A stretch of 64,000 nucleotides of DNA from Streptomyces sp. NRRL S-1022 (GCF_000720135.1 NZ_JOIU01000022.1:1-64000), one strand, 5' to 3'; shown: positions 50,580 to 59,465, numbered from the stretch's first letter. Program-made: numbers and translations. Notes: generated by a model not told the origin, from the letters alone.

Positions 50580-51353
50580 TCAGAGCCTGCGGGTCGCCAG
50601 CGTCAGCCGGTCCCGCGCGTCGAACAGCGCGTCCTTGATCATCTGTTCGTGGGCGGGGGTGAGCCGGGCCACCGGCACCGAGCAGCTGATCGCGTCGCGC
50701 GCCGGCGTGCGGTACGGGATCGCCACGCCGAAGCAGCGCAGGCCCAGGGTGTTCTCCTCGCGGTCGACCGCGAAACCCTGCTCCCGGATCTGGTGCAGCT
50801 CCTCGATGAGCCGCTCCCGGTCGGTGAGGGTGTTCTCGGTGAGCGCGGGCAGCGTCTCCGGCAGGAGCCTCCGGACCTGCTCGTCGGTGTAGGTGGCGAG
50901 GATCGCCTTGCCGAGCGAGGTGGAGTGGGCCGGGAGCCGGCGGCCGACGCGGGTGAAGGGGCGCAGGTAGTGCTGGGACTGGCGGGTGGCCAGGTAGACC
51001 ACGTTGGTCCCGTCGAGCCGGGCCAGGTGGATGGTCTCCGTGGTGTCGTCGGAGAGCCGGTCCAGGGTCGGGCGGGCGGCGGCCACCACCTCGTCGCCGT
51101 CGATGTACGACGTGCCCACCAGCAGCGCCCGCACCCCGATGCCGTACCGCGTGCCCGTCGCGTCCGTCTCCACCCAGCCCAGCTCCACCAGGGTGCGCAG
51201 CAGCATGTAGAGGCTCGACTTGGGGTACCCCACGGCCTCCTGCACGGCCGCGAGGGAGTGCATACCGGGCTTGCCCGCGAAGAACTCCAGCAGTTCCACG
51301 GTCCGTACCGCGGACTTGACCTGCGCCCCGCCGCCTGTGTCGCCTGCCGTCAT
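50580..51353 (-). CDS. IclR family regulator, probably of uronate/ketoglutaric semialdehyde genes
   Basis: This 257-residue IclR regulator has an N-terminal winged helix (KSAVRTVELLEFFAGKPGMHSLAAVQEAVGYPKSSLYMLLRTLVELG, about 12-58) and a C-terminal effector domain with STSLGKAILA, REQGFAVDREENTLGLRCFGVAI and ISCSVPVARL. Members such as KdgR sense keto-deoxy sugar acids. It is divergent from the ketoglutaric semialdehyde dehydrogenase gene, sharing a 107-bp control region that carries a palindrome similar to one at the kdgD promoter. So it probably represses both. Confidence 0.88.
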   Translation of the reverse strand: MTAGDTGGGAQVKSAVRTVELLEFFAGKPGMHSLAAVQEAVGYPKSSLYMLLRTLVELGWVETDATGTRYGIGVRALLVGTSYIDGDEVVAAARPTLDRLSDDTTETIHLARLDGTNVVYLATRQSQHYLRPFTRVGRRLPAHSTSLGKAILATYTDEQVRRLLPETLPALTENTLTDRERLIEELHQIREQGFAVDREENTLGLRCFGVAIPYRTPARDAISCSVPVARLTPAHEQMIKDALFDARDRLTLATRRL

Positions 51354-51380
51354 CGCCCTTGGCCCCTTCGTTCGACGAGG

Positions 51381-51398
51381 ACTGAGTTATATAGTCTC
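51381..51398. promoter_or_regulatory. AT-rich control element near the iclR promoter
   Basis: ACTGAGTTATATAGTCTC, read on the minus strand as GAGACTATATAACTCAGT, lies 28 bases before the iclR start. Its CTATAT core is shared with the reverse strand of the kdgD operator candidate. It may include the iclR -10 region and an autoregulatory site. Confidence 0.35.
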
Positions 51399-51427
51399 CG
51401 AGCAGCATATTCACGATCAGAGACGGT

Positions 51428-51443
51428 GTTCAGTATATCGAAC
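51428..51443. promoter_or_regulatory. IclR-type palindrome before the dehydrogenase gene
   Basis: GTTCAGTATATCGAAC is an inverted repeat with perfect GTTC/GAAC ends, 17 bases before the dehydrogenase start. The same GTTCAG...AC ends followed by GCCG occur at the kdgD promoter (20071-20086). Confidence 0.6.
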
Positions 51444-51460
51444 GCCGGGAGGGATCCGCG

Positions 51461-52990
51461 GTGGCAGCAGCACCAGTCTGGAGTGTCGACCCGCGCACCG
51501 GGAAGCAGCGTGAACAGGTTGCGGTGGAGGCCACAGCCCAGGAGGTGGACGCGGCGGTCCGGGCGGCCCACGCCGCGCGCGGTGCCCTGGCCGACCGCAC
51601 GGTCCGCGCCGCCTTCCTGCGCTCCGCCGCCGCGGGCCTGGACGCGGCCCGGGACGGCCTGATCGAGACCGCCGACGCCGAGACCGCGCTCGGTCCGGCC
51701 CGGCTGACCGGCGAACTCGCCCGGACCACGTACCAGTTGCGGGCCTTCGCCCGCATCGTCGACGAGGGCGCCTTCCTCGACGTCATCATCGACCACCCCG
51801 ACGACACGGCCACCCCGCCCATCCCGGACCTGCGTCGTTACAAGGTGCCGCTCGGCGTCGTCGCCGTCTACTCCGCCTCCAACTTCCCCTTCGCCTTCTC
51901 CGTGGCCGGCGGCGACACCGCGAGCGCGCTGGCCGCGGGCTGCCCGGTCGTGGTCAAGTCCCACCCCGACCACCCGGGCCTGTCCGAGCTGGTCGCCGGG
52001 GTGCTGCGCCGGGCCGCCGCCGAACACGGCGTCCCCGAGGGCGTGGTGGGCCTCGTGCACGGCTTCGAGGCAGGCGTGGAGCTGATCAAGCACCCGCTGG
52101 TCGCCGCGGCCGGCTTCACCGGCTCGGTGCGGGGCGGCCGGGCCCTGTTCGACGCCGCCGCCGCGCGTCCGGTGCCGATCCCGTTCCACGGCGAGCTGGG
52201 TTCGCTCAATCCGGTCCTGGTCACCGAGGCCGCGGCGGCCGAGCGGGCCGAGGAGATCGGCGGCGGCCTCGCCGGGTCGATGACCCTCGGCGTGGGCCAG
52301 TTCTGCGTCAAGCCCGGCCTGGTGCTGGTGCCCTCCGGCGCCGCGGGCGACCGGCTGGTGAAGTCCCTGGCCGACGCCGTCGGCGACACCGGCGCCGGGG
52401 TGCTGCTCGACCACCGCATGCGGGACGACTTCATCGCCGGCGTGGCCGAGCGGGCGCAGCTCCCGGACGTGGACGCGCCGGTCACCCCGGGCGCGGGCGG
52501 CGAACACTCGGTCAGCGCCGGGTTCCTCACGGTGCCGGCGGAGAGGCTGTGCGCGGAGGGGGCGTACGACCTGCTCCTCGAAGAGTGCTTCGGGCCGGTC
52601 ACCGTGGTGGCCCGCTACGCGTCCGAGGCCGAGGCGACGACCGTGCTGTCGCGGCTGCCGGGCAACCTCACGGCGACCGTCCAGGTGTCCCTGGAGGAGG
52701 CCGCGGGGCAGGGGCGGGGGCCGGAGCTGCTCGCCGAGTTGACGCCGCTCGCCGGGCGGGTGCTGGTCAACGGCTGGCCGACGGGTGTCGCCGTGGCACC
52801 GGCCCAGCACCACGGGGGGCCGTACCCCGCGACCACCTCCACCTCCACCTCGGTGGGCGGTACGGCCATCGAGCGGTGGCTGCGGCCCGTGGCGTACCAG
52901 AACGCGCCCGAGGCCCTGCTGCCGGCCGAGCTGAGGGACGACAACCCCCTGGGGCTTCCCCGGCGGTTCAACGGGGTCCTGGAGCGGTGA
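51461..52990 (+). CDS. Alpha-ketoglutaric semialdehyde dehydrogenase (NADP+)
   Basis: This 509-residue aldehyde dehydrogenase matches the 2,5-dioxopentanoate (alpha-ketoglutaric semialdehyde) dehydrogenase group. Asn141 (SASNFPFAFSV), Lys166 (VVVKSHP), general base Glu245 (HGELGSLNP) and nucleophile Cys282 (GQFCVKPG) are present, and the FPFAFSVAGGDTASALAAG segment is typical. It oxidises the semialdehyde made from aldarates and pentonates to 2-oxoglutarate, the last step before the citric acid cycle. GTG 51461 follows GGGAGGGAT. It is divergent from the iclR gene and coupled to the DUF1349 gene by GTGA. Confidence 0.85.
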   Translation: MAAAPVWSVDPRTGKQREQVAVEATAQEVDAAVRAAHAARGALADRTVRAAFLRSAAAGLDAARDGLIETADAETALGPARLTGELARTTYQLRAFARIVDEGAFLDVIIDHPDDTATPPIPDLRRYKVPLGVVAVYSASNFPFAFSVAGGDTASALAAGCPVVVKSHPDHPGLSELVAGVLRRAAAEHGVPEGVVGLVHGFEAGVELIKHPLVAAAGFTGSVRGGRALFDAAAARPVPIPFHGELGSLNPVLVTEAAAAERAEEIGGGLAGSMTLGVGQFCVKPGLVLVPSGAAGDRLVKSLADAVGDTGAGVLLDHRMRDDFIAGVAERAQLPDVDAPVTPGAGGEHSVSAGFLTVPAERLCAEGAYDLLLEECFGPVTVVARYASEAEATTVLSRLPGNLTATVQVSLEEAAGQGRGPELLAELTPLAGRVLVNGWPTGVAVAPAQHHGGPYPATTSTSTSVGGTAIERWLRPVAYQNAPEALLPAELRDDNPLGLPRRFNGVLER

Positions 52991-53592
52991 CGCAGTTGCA
53001 GCTTCCCGAACTGCCCTTCCCGCTCACGGCGTACGGACCGGACGGCGACTGGTCCTATGCGGACGGTGTGCTGACCGGGTCGGCCGGGGCCCGGCAGGAC
53101 CGGTTCGTACCGCCCACCGGGGAAGGTCTCGCACCCACGTCGGACGCGCCCCGGCTGCTCGGGGCGCCCGAGGGGGACTTCCGGCTGGCCGCCAGGGTCA
53201 CCGTGGGCTTCCGTGCCGCCTTCGACGCCGGGGTGCTGTACGTCCACGCCGGCGAGCGGGCCTGGGCCAAGCTGTGTCTGGAGTACTCCCCGGACGTGCC
53301 GACCGTCTGCACGGTGGTCACCCGGGGCCACTCCGACGACGCCAACTCCTTCACGGTGGACGGGGACTCGGTGTGGCTGCGGGTCAGCCGCACCGGGCGG
53401 GCCTTCGCCTTCCACGCCTCCCCGGACGGGGAGCGCTGGACCTTCGTGCGGCTCTTCACCCTCGGTGAGGGCACCGGCCCGGCGCTCGTCGGGTTCCTGG
53501 CCCAGTCGCCGGTGGGGGAGGGGTGCGCCGTGAGGTACGACCGCATCGCGTTCGCCGCCGGCGCACCGGACGACCTGCGAGACGGCAGCTGA
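52987..53592 (+). CDS. DUF1349 concanavalin-like protein
   Basis: This 201-residue beta-sandwich protein of the DUF1349 type has WSYADGVLTGSAGARQDRFVPP, AARVTVGFRAAFDAGVLYVHAGERAWAKLCLEYSP, VTRGHSDDANS and GERWTFVRLFTL. Related yeast and bacterial proteins have no proven catalytic activity and may bind sugars. It is fused translationally to the dehydrogenase gene by a GTGA overlap, so it should serve the same pathway. There is no signal peptide, so it acts in the cytoplasm. Confidence 0.75.
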   Translation: MTQLQLPELPFPLTAYGPDGDWSYADGVLTGSAGARQDRFVPPTGEGLAPTSDAPRLLGAPEGDFRLAARVTVGFRAAFDAGVLYVHAGERAWAKLCLEYSPDVPTVCTVVTRGHSDDANSFTVDGDSVWLRVSRTGRAFAFHASPDGERWTFVRLFTLGEGTGPALVGFLAQSPVGEGCAVRYDRIAFAAGAPDDLRDGS

Positions 53593-53599
53593 GGAGCAG

Positions 53600-53628
53600 G
53601 GCCGGGGAACGCCGGCGGCGCCCCGGCC
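53600..53628 (+). terminator. Terminator after the DUF1349 gene
   Basis: GGCCGGGG (53600-53607) pairs with CCCCGGCC (53621-53628) starting 8 bases after the stop. The rest of the gap to 53842 shows no conserved coding or RNA signal. Confidence 0.5.
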
Positions 53629-53842
53629 GCCCGGCGCCACGGCATCAGGAGGACGGCCACCGGCGCGGCGGGCGTACCGGCGTCGACGTGGGCAGCGAGG
53701 GGGTCTCCCGCAGTTCCTCGGCGCGCTCCGTGCGCCCGCCTGGTCCGCCGGGCCGGCGGACCAGGTGCAGCCGCCACGGAACCGGGTAGCGGGCGGCCGC
53801 GTCTTCCGCTGCATGATCGATGACCGTGTCAGGGGCACCCGC

Positions 53843-54319
53843 GTGATCCGCACCGCCCTGCCCGCCGAGGCGGAGCGGATCGCCGCACTGCACCGCAGGG
53901 CCCGCTCGACGTACTACCCCGACGGCCTCCCGGACGACGGCATCGACTGGGCCGCCGCCTGGCGCGGCGCCGTCGAGCGTCCCGACGGACAGGTGCTGTG
54001 CGTCGTGGAGGAGGGCGTGATCACCGGCATCGCCTCCTTCCGGCCCCCGCAGGACGGCCCCGCCGGCACGGTCAAGCTGTACCAGTTCCACGTCGACCCC
54101 GACCGCTGGCGCCGCGGCACCGGTGCGGCCCTGCACGCGGCCTGCGTGGAGCAGTGGCGCGCCGAGGGCAGGAGCCGGGCCGTCCTCGACGTCCACGTGG
54201 ACAACCGGCGCGCCCAGGCCTTCTACGCCCGCCAGGGCTGGCTCCCGGACCCCGGGCACCCGCCCGCCGACGACGACCACCACCTCTTCCTGTACTTCTC
54301 CGTGCCGCCCCGGGAATGA
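53843..54319 (+). CDS. GNAT family N-acetyltransferase
   Basis: This 158-residue acetyltransferase starts VIRTALPAEAERIAALHRRARSTYY, the usual GNAT N-terminus, with the acetyl-CoA loop DPDRWRRGTGAALHAACVEQW and VDNRRAQAFYARQGW near the end. I prefer GTG 53843 because AGGGG lies about 8 bases upstream; ATG 53813 in the same frame has no ribosome site. The substrate is unknown. It is followed, after 75 bases, by a DsbA-family gene on the same strand. Confidence 0.75.
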   Translation: MIRTALPAEAERIAALHRRARSTYYPDGLPDDGIDWAAAWRGAVERPDGQVLCVVEEGVITGIASFRPPQDGPAGTVKLYQFHVDPDRWRRGTGAALHAACVEQWRAEGRSRAVLDVHVDNRRAQAFYARQGWLPDPGHPPADDDHHLFLYFSVPPRE

Positions 54320-54394
54320 AACGGCGTTCTTGAAGGTTCACGCAGCGGCCGGGGAGAGCCCCCGCACCCGTACGAGCCGGAGAGAGCCGAAGAC

Positions 54395-55114
54395 ATGCGC
54401 GTCGAGATCTGGAGCGACATCGCCTGCCCCTGGTGCTACGTGGGCAAGGCCCGCTTCGAGAAGGCGCTGGCCGCCTTCCCGCACCGCGACCAGGTCGAGG
54501 TGGTGCACCGCTCCTTCGAGCTGGACCCGGGCCGCGCCAAGGGCGACGTCCAGCCGGTCGTCCCCCTGCTGGCCAAGAAGTACGGCATGAGCGAGGCACA
54601 GGCCCAGGCCGGCGAGGACAACCTGGGCGCACAGGCCGCCGGCGAGGGCCTGGACTACCGCACCCGGGACCGCGACCACGGCAACACCTTCGACATGCAC
54701 CGCCTGCTGCACTTCGCCAAGGAGCACGGCCGGCAGGACCAGCTGATCCAGATCCTCTACCGGGCGAACTTCGCCGAGGAGCGGTCCCTGTTCTCCGAGG
54801 GCGACGCACGCCTGGTGGACCTGGCCGTCGAGGCCGGCCTGGACGCCGAGGCCGCCCGCGCGGTGCTCGCCGACCCGGACGCGTACGCCGACGAGGTCCG
54901 CGCCGACGAGCGGGAGGCCGCCGAGCTGGGCGCGACCGGCGTACCGTTCTTCGTCCTCGACCGGAAGTACGGCGTCTCCGGCGCCCAGCCCGCCGAGGTC
55001 TTCACCCAGGCGCTGACCCAGGCGTGGGGCGAGCGCTCCCCGCTGAAGCTGGTCGACCAGGGGGACGCCGCGGCCTGCGGTCCGGACGGGTGCGCGGTGC
55101 CGCAGCACGGCTGA
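54395..55114 (+). CDS. DsbA/FrnE family thiol oxidoreductase
   Basis: This 239-residue thioredoxin-fold protein of the FrnE/DsbA type has the active site CPWC at 11-14 in IWSDIACPWCYVG and a helical insertion. GATGVPFFVLDRKYGVSGAQ near 188-207 carries the cis-Pro loop. With no signal peptide it should act in the cytoplasm, perhaps as disulfide isomerase or 2-hydroxychromene-type oxidoreductase. AGAGAG precedes the ATG. CGPDGC ends the protein, a second Cys pair that could be redox-active. Confidence 0.85.
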   Translation: MRVEIWSDIACPWCYVGKARFEKALAAFPHRDQVEVVHRSFELDPGRAKGDVQPVVPLLAKKYGMSEAQAQAGEDNLGAQAAGEGLDYRTRDRDHGNTFDMHRLLHFAKEHGRQDQLIQILYRANFAEERSLFSEGDARLVDLAVEAGLDAEAARAVLADPDAYADEVRADEREAAELGATGVPFFVLDRKYGVSGAQPAEVFTQALTQAWGERSPLKLVDQGDAAACGPDGCAVPQHG

Positions 55115-55208
55115 CACCCTGGCCGGGGGCGTCCTATAAGCGCCGCTAAGAGGAACCACGTAAAAGATCGCAATGGACGGGCAGTTCCCTGGGCCGCAGA
55201 GTAGACCC

Positions 55209-56270
55209 ATGGAGACCACGGAGACGTTCGAGAGCCTCGTCCGCGCCGAGTTCAGTCCGAAGAGCAGCTACCTCAACACCGCGAGCAACGGCCTGCTGCC
55301 CGCCCGTACCGTCGCCGCCCTCCAGGAGGCGGCGCTGCTGCGGGCCGAGGGCCGGCCGCTGACCTCGCTGTACGAGGACGTGGAGGCGAGCCGGGCCGCG
55401 TTCGCCCGGCTCGCCGGTGTCCCCGCCGGCCGGGTCGCGGCGGGCGCCTCGGTCGCCGCGCACACCGGCGTGATCGCCGCCTCGCTGCCCGCGGGCGCCG
55501 AAGTCCTGACCGCCGAGGACGACTTCACCTCCGTGCTCAACCCCTTCCACGTCCGCGGCGACCTCAAGGTCCGCACGGTCCCGCTGGAGCGGATCGCCGA
55601 GTCCGTCCGCCCGGGCACCGCGCTGGTCGCGGTCAGCGCCGCCCAGTCCGCCGACGGACGGATCGCCGACCTGCCCGCCCTGCGCGAGGCCGCCCGCGCC
55701 CACGGCGCCCGCACCTACGTCGACTTCTCCCAGGCCGCCGGCTGGCTGCCGATGGACGCGGACGCCTACGACTTCACCGCCGCCGTCACCTTCAAGTGGC
55801 TGCTCGGCCCGCACGGCGCGGCCTTCCTCACCGTCCCCGAGGACTTCGGCGGACTGACCCCGCTGCTCGCGGGCTGGGTCGCCGCGGAGAAGCCGTGGGA
55901 CAGCTGCTACGGCCCGGTCGCCGAACTCGCCCGTTCCGCACGCCGGTTCGACCTCACCCACGCCCTGTTCAGCTACGCGGGACTGCGGCGCTCGCTGGAG
56001 CTGATCGAGGAACTCGGCGTGGACGCCGTGCACGCCCATGACGTCGCCCTCGCCGAGAGGTTCCGGGCGGGACTCGCCGGCCTCGGCCACGAGCCGGTGG
56101 CCGCCCCCGGCTCGGCGATCGTCTCCGTCCCCGGACTCGGCTTCCGCCAGCCGGAGTTGAGCGAGGCGGGCATCGAGGTCTCCGACCGCGCCGGCAACCT
56201 GCGCGCGGCCTTCCACCTCTACACCACGGCCGCGGACGTGGACCGGCTGCTCGACGCGCTGTCCGGCTGA
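55209..56270 (+). CDS. Class V aminotransferase-fold protein
   Basis: This 353-residue PLP protein of aminotransferase class V (cysteine desulfurase/kynureninase-like fold) has SYLNTASNGLLP near the start, the cofactor Asp172 in YVDFSQAAGW and the Schiff-base Lys196 in VTFKWLLGPHG. It lacks an obvious cysteine desulfurase Cys loop, so an aminotransferase or lyase role is likely. ATG 55209 and ATG 55173 are both possible; neither has a strong ribosome site. It ends convergently with ectD, separated by a strong hairpin. Confidence 0.78.
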   Translation: METTETFESLVRAEFSPKSSYLNTASNGLLPARTVAALQEAALLRAEGRPLTSLYEDVEASRAAFARLAGVPAGRVAAGASVAAHTGVIAASLPAGAEVLTAEDDFTSVLNPFHVRGDLKVRTVPLERIAESVRPGTALVAVSAAQSADGRIADLPALREAARAHGARTYVDFSQAAGWLPMDADAYDFTAAVTFKWLLGPHGAAFLTVPEDFGGLTPLLAGWVAAEKPWDSCYGPVAELARSARRFDLTHALFSYAGLRRSLELIEELGVDAVHAHDVALAERFRAGLAGLGHEPVAAPGSAIVSVPGLGFRQPELSEAGIEVSDRAGNLRAAFHLYTTAADVDRLLDALSG

Positions 56271-56277
56271 CATGACC

Positions 56278-56317
56278 GGGCCGGGGCCTCCCGTCCCACA
56301 CGAGGAGGCCCCGGCCC
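56278..56317. terminator. Bidirectional terminator between class V gene and ectD
   Basis: GGGCCGGGGCCTCC (56278-56291) and its exact complement GGAGGCCCCGGCCC (56304-56317) form a 14-bp stem. It lies between two convergent genes, 8 and 17 bases from their stops. Confidence 0.8.
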
Positions 56318-56333
56318 GGTGTCCTTCGGGCGG

Positions 56334-57227
56334 CTAGCGCACCGGGGTGAAGTCCCTCGCCCCGATGAACTCGGGCCGGCGCACCGGCGCCGCGAACGGC
56401 TCCACCGCGGTGTTCTCCACGCTGTTGAACACGATGAAGACGTTGCTGCGCGGGAACGGCGTGATGTTGTCGCCGGAGCCGTGCATGGCGTTGCAGTCGA
56501 ACCAGGTCGCCGAGCCGGCCTTGCCGGTGAACAGCCGGATGCCGTACTCGCTCGCCAGCGCGGTCAGTGCCTCGTCCGACGGCGTGCCCGCGTCCTGCAT
56601 CTGCAGGGACTTCTTGTAGTTGTCCTTCGGCGTGGCGCCGGCGCAGCCCAGGAACGTCTTGTGTGAACCCGGCATGATCATCAGGCCGCCGTTGGTGTCG
56701 TGGTTCTCGGTCAGCGCGATCGAGACGGATACCGTGCGCATGTTCGGCAGGCCGTCCTCGGCGTGCCAGGTCTCGAAGTCCGAGTGCCAGTAGAAGCCGC
56801 TCGCGCCGAAGCCCGGCTTGACGTTGATCCGGGACTGGTGGACGTACACGTCCGAACCGAGGATCTGCCGGGCGCGGCCGACCACGCGCGGATCGCGGAC
56901 CAGCTTCGCGAACACCTCGCTGATCCGGTGCACCTCGAAGACCGAGCGGATCTCCTGGGACTTCGGCTCCACGATGGAGCGATCGTCGGCACGGATCGCC
57001 GGGTCGGCGACCAGCCGGTCCAGCTCACGCCGGTACACCTCGACCTCGTCCGGGGTGATCAGCTGGTCGACGGCGAGGAAGCCGTCCCGCTCGTACGCCT
57101 GGAGGCCGGCGGCCGGGATGGGGCCGGGGGTGTCCGGGGAGCCCCAGACGACCGGGTCCTGGCGGGGGACGGTCACCTCGCCGGTGCCGCGGGTGGGGTA
57201 CAGATCGGTGACGATGGCAGTGGTCAT
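56334..57227 (-). CDS. ectD: Ectoine hydroxylase
   Basis: This 297-residue Fe(II)/2-oxoglutarate dioxygenase converts ectoine to 5-hydroxyectoine. The iron ligands His148 and Asp150 (FYWHSDFETWH) and His249 (DCNAMHGSGDN) are visible, with the ectoine hydroxylase signature around 146-155 and Arg260 region for 2-oxoglutarate. It is last in the ectABCD operon and follows ectC by 6 bases, the usual Streptomyces order. The length matches the family. Hydroxyectoine protects against heat and salt stress. Confidence 0.95.
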   Translation of the reverse strand: MTTAIVTDLYPTRGTGEVTVPRQDPVVWGSPDTPGPIPAAGLQAYERDGFLAVDQLITPDEVEVYRRELDRLVADPAIRADDRSIVEPKSQEIRSVFEVHRISEVFAKLVRDPRVVGRARQILGSDVYVHQSRINVKPGFGASGFYWHSDFETWHAEDGLPNMRTVSVSIALTENHDTNGGLMIMPGSHKTFLGCAGATPKDNYKKSLQMQDAGTPSDEALTALASEYGIRLFTGKAGSATWFDCNAMHGSGDNITPFPRSNVFIVFNSVENTAVEPFAAPVRRPEFIGARDFTPVR

Positions 57228-57233
57228 CGTGTG

Positions 57234-57638
57234 TCACACCTCCTCGGGCTCGGTGAGCAGCGGGTAGACGCCGTTCTCGTCGTGGTCCTCCCGGCCGGTG
57301 ACCGGCGGGTTGAACACGCAGATGCAGTGGAAGTCCTCCTTGACGCGCAGCGTGTGCCGCTCGTGCCCGTCGAGGAGGTACATGGTGCCGGGGGTGATGG
57401 TGTACGTCTTCCCGGCCTCGTGGTCGGTGAGTTCGGCCTCGCCCTGGGTGCAGACGACGGCCTCGATGTGGTTGGCGTACCACATCGACGTCTCGGTCCC
57501 GGCGTAGAGAATCGTTTCGTGCAGGGAGAAGCCGACCCGCTCCTTGGCGAGGACGATCCGCTTGCTCTCCCAGGTGCCGGACGCGGCCTTCACGTGCCGG
57601 TCGGTGCCTTCGATGTCCTTGAAGGATCGGACGATCAT
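57234..57638 (-). CDS. ectC: L-ectoine synthase
   Basis: This 134-residue cupin-fold enzyme cyclises N-gamma-acetyl-diaminobutyrate to ectoine. [18 protein letters not shown] at the start, [32 protein letters not shown] central strands and [16 protein letters not shown] with the metal His are all typical. Start at ATG 57638 has GGAGGA about 11 bases upstream. It lies between ectB (23 bases upstream) and ectD. Confidence 0.95.
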   Translation of the reverse strand: MIVRSFKDIEGTDRHVKAASGTWESKRIVLAKERVGFSLHETILYAGTETSMWYANHIEAVVCTQGEAELTDHEAGKTYTITPGTMYLLDGHERHTLRVKEDFHCICVFNPPVTGREDHDENGVYPLLTEPEEV

Positions 57639-57661
57639 GGGGGTGCGCTTCCTCCTTGCTG

Positions 57662-58933
57662 TCAGGCGGTTTCCCGGACGGCGCGGGCGAGGACGCTCAG
57701 GCCCTCGTCCAGTTCGTCGGGGGTGATGGTGAGGGCGGGCAGCAGCTTGACGACCTCGCTCTCGGGGCCGGACGTCTCGATGAGCAGTCCGAGTTCGAAG
57801 GCGCGCCGCGCGATGCGCGAGGCCCGCTCCTTGTCGCGGAACTCCAGGCCCCACACGAGCCCGCGTCCGCGGTACTCCTTCACATCGGCGAGGTTCTCCT
57901 CGGTGATGGAGATGAGGGCCTGTTCGACCTGTTCGCCCCGGGCGCGGGTCTGCTTCTCCATGGCGGAACCGTCGGTCCAGTAGGTTTCCAGGGCGGCGGT
58001 GGCGGTGACGAAGGCGGGGTTGTTGCCGCGGAAGGTGCCGTTGTGCTCGCCGGGCTCCCACACGTCCAGCTCGGGCTTGAACAGGCACAGCGACATCGGC
58101 AGCCCGTAACCGCTGATCGACTTCGACACGGTCACGATGTCCGGGGTGATCCCGGCCTCCTCGAAGGAGAAGAACGCGCCGGTACGGCCGCAGCCCATCT
58201 GGATGTCGTCGACGATCAGCAGCATGTCCTGCCGCTCGCACAGCTCCTTCAGCGCGCGCAGCCACTGCGGACGCGCGACGTTGATGCCGCCCTCGCCCTG
58301 CACCGTCTCCACGATCACCGCGGCCGGCCGGTTCAGACCCGAGCCCTGGTCCTCCAGCAGCCGCTCGAACCACAGGAAGTCCGGGACCGTGCCGTCGAAG
58401 TAGTTGTCGAACGGCATCGGCGTGCCGTGCACCAGCGGAACACCGGCACCGGCGCGCTTGAACGCGTTGCCGGTCACCGCCAGCGACCCCAGCGACATCC
58501 CGTGGAAGGCGTTGGTGAACGACACGATCGCCTCGCGCCCCTTCACCTTCCGCGCCAGCTTCAGCGCCGACTCCACGGCGTTGGTGCCCGTCGGACCCGG
58601 GAACATGACCTTGTACGGCAGGTCGCGCGGACGCAGCACCAGGTCCTGGAAGGCCCGCAGGAACGACCGCTTCGCCGTGGTCGACATGTCCAGGCCGTGC
58701 GTGACACCGTCACGCTCCAGATAGTCGATCAACGCCCGTTTCAGCACCGGGTTGTTGTGACCGTAGTTGAGCGATCCGGCACCGGCGAAGAAGTCGAGGT
58801 ACGCATGACCGTCCTCGTCGTACATCCGGCTGCCTTGCGCACGGTCGAAGACGGTGGGCCAGCCGCGGCAGTAGCTGCGCACCTCGGACTCCAGGGTCTC
58901 GAAGACGCTGAGGTCGGGCTGGGTGATGGTCAC
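57662..58933 (-). CDS. ectB: Diaminobutyrate-2-oxoglutarate aminotransferase
   Basis: This 423-residue class III aminotransferase makes L-2,4-diaminobutyrate from aspartate semialdehyde, the first step of ectoine synthesis. PLP Lys271 ([13 protein letters not shown]), the DD pair at 242-243 in [13 protein letters not shown] and the ectB-type start [18 protein letters not shown] are present. It follows ectA after 13 bases. The length and motifs fit EctB fully. Confidence 0.95.
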   Translation of the reverse strand: MTITQPDLSVFETLESEVRSYCRGWPTVFDRAQGSRMYDEDGHAYLDFFAGAGSLNYGHNNPVLKRALIDYLERDGVTHGLDMSTTAKRSFLRAFQDLVLRPRDLPYKVMFPGPTGTNAVESALKLARKVKGREAIVSFTNAFHGMSLGSLAVTGNAFKRAGAGVPLVHGTPMPFDNYFDGTVPDFLWFERLLEDQGSGLNRPAAVIVETVQGEGGINVARPQWLRALKELCERQDMLLIVDDIQMGCGRTGAFFSFEEAGITPDIVTVSKSISGYGLPMSLCLFKPELDVWEPGEHNGTFRGNNPAFVTATAALETYWTDGSAMEKQTRARGEQVEQALISITEENLADVKEYRGRGLVWGLEFRDKERASRIARRAFELGLLIETSGPESEVVKLLPALTITPDELDEGLSVLARAVRETA

Positions 58934-58946
58934 GGTGAATCGCTCC

Positions 58947-59465
58947 TCAGTGGGCGGTGAAGTCGGTCAGCGGGCCGATGCGGTACAGCACTTCGGGGTC
59001 GTGCGGGCCGTCCGGGAACAGGTGGGCCGGGAACAGCACCTCGCGGGTGACCCCGGCGCCGTGCCGCTCGGCGAACGAGGTGAACAGCCGCTCGGAGGCG
59101 GTGTTGCCGGGCGTGATGGTGGTCTCCAGCTCGGTGATGCCGCGTTCGGCGGCGAGCCGGGCGGTCAGCCCGTCCAGCAGCCTGGCGGCGATGCCGAGGC
59201 CCCGGTGCCCGGGGTCGACGGCCACCTGCCAGACGAGCAGGGTGCGGGGGCGGTCCGGCCGGAGGTATCCGGTGACGAAGCCGACCGGCTCCCCGTCCGC
59301 ACCGCGCGCCACCGCCGAGGTGCCGGCGAAGTCCCGGCACCACAGCACATAGCTGTAGGAGGAGTTGAGATCCAGGGTTTTCGAGTCCTTGGCGAGACGC
59401 CAGAGCGCGGCTCCGTCGGTCGTCGCCGGCCGTTCGATGAGCAGGTCTGCTGGTGCGGCAGTCAT
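58947..59465 (-). CDS. ectA: Diaminobutyrate acetyltransferase
   Basis: This 172-residue GNAT enzyme acetylates L-2,4-diaminobutyrate on the gamma nitrogen. IERPATTDGAALWRLAKDSKTLDLNSSYSYVLWCRDF and WQVAVDPGHRGLGIAARLLDGL (acetyl-CoA motif) match EctA closely. It is first in the operon. No clear ribosome site precedes the ATG at 59465, so the message may be leaderless or nearly so. The upstream DNA is unusually AT-rich for this genome. Confidence 0.94.
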   Translation of the reverse strand: MTAAPADLLIERPATTDGAALWRLAKDSKTLDLNSSYSYVLWCRDFAGTSAVARGADGEPVGFVTGYLRPDRPRTLLVWQVAVDPGHRGLGIAARLLDGLTARLAAERGITELETTITPGNTASERLFTSFAERHGAGVTREVLFPAHLFPDGPHDPEVLYRIGPLTDFTAH

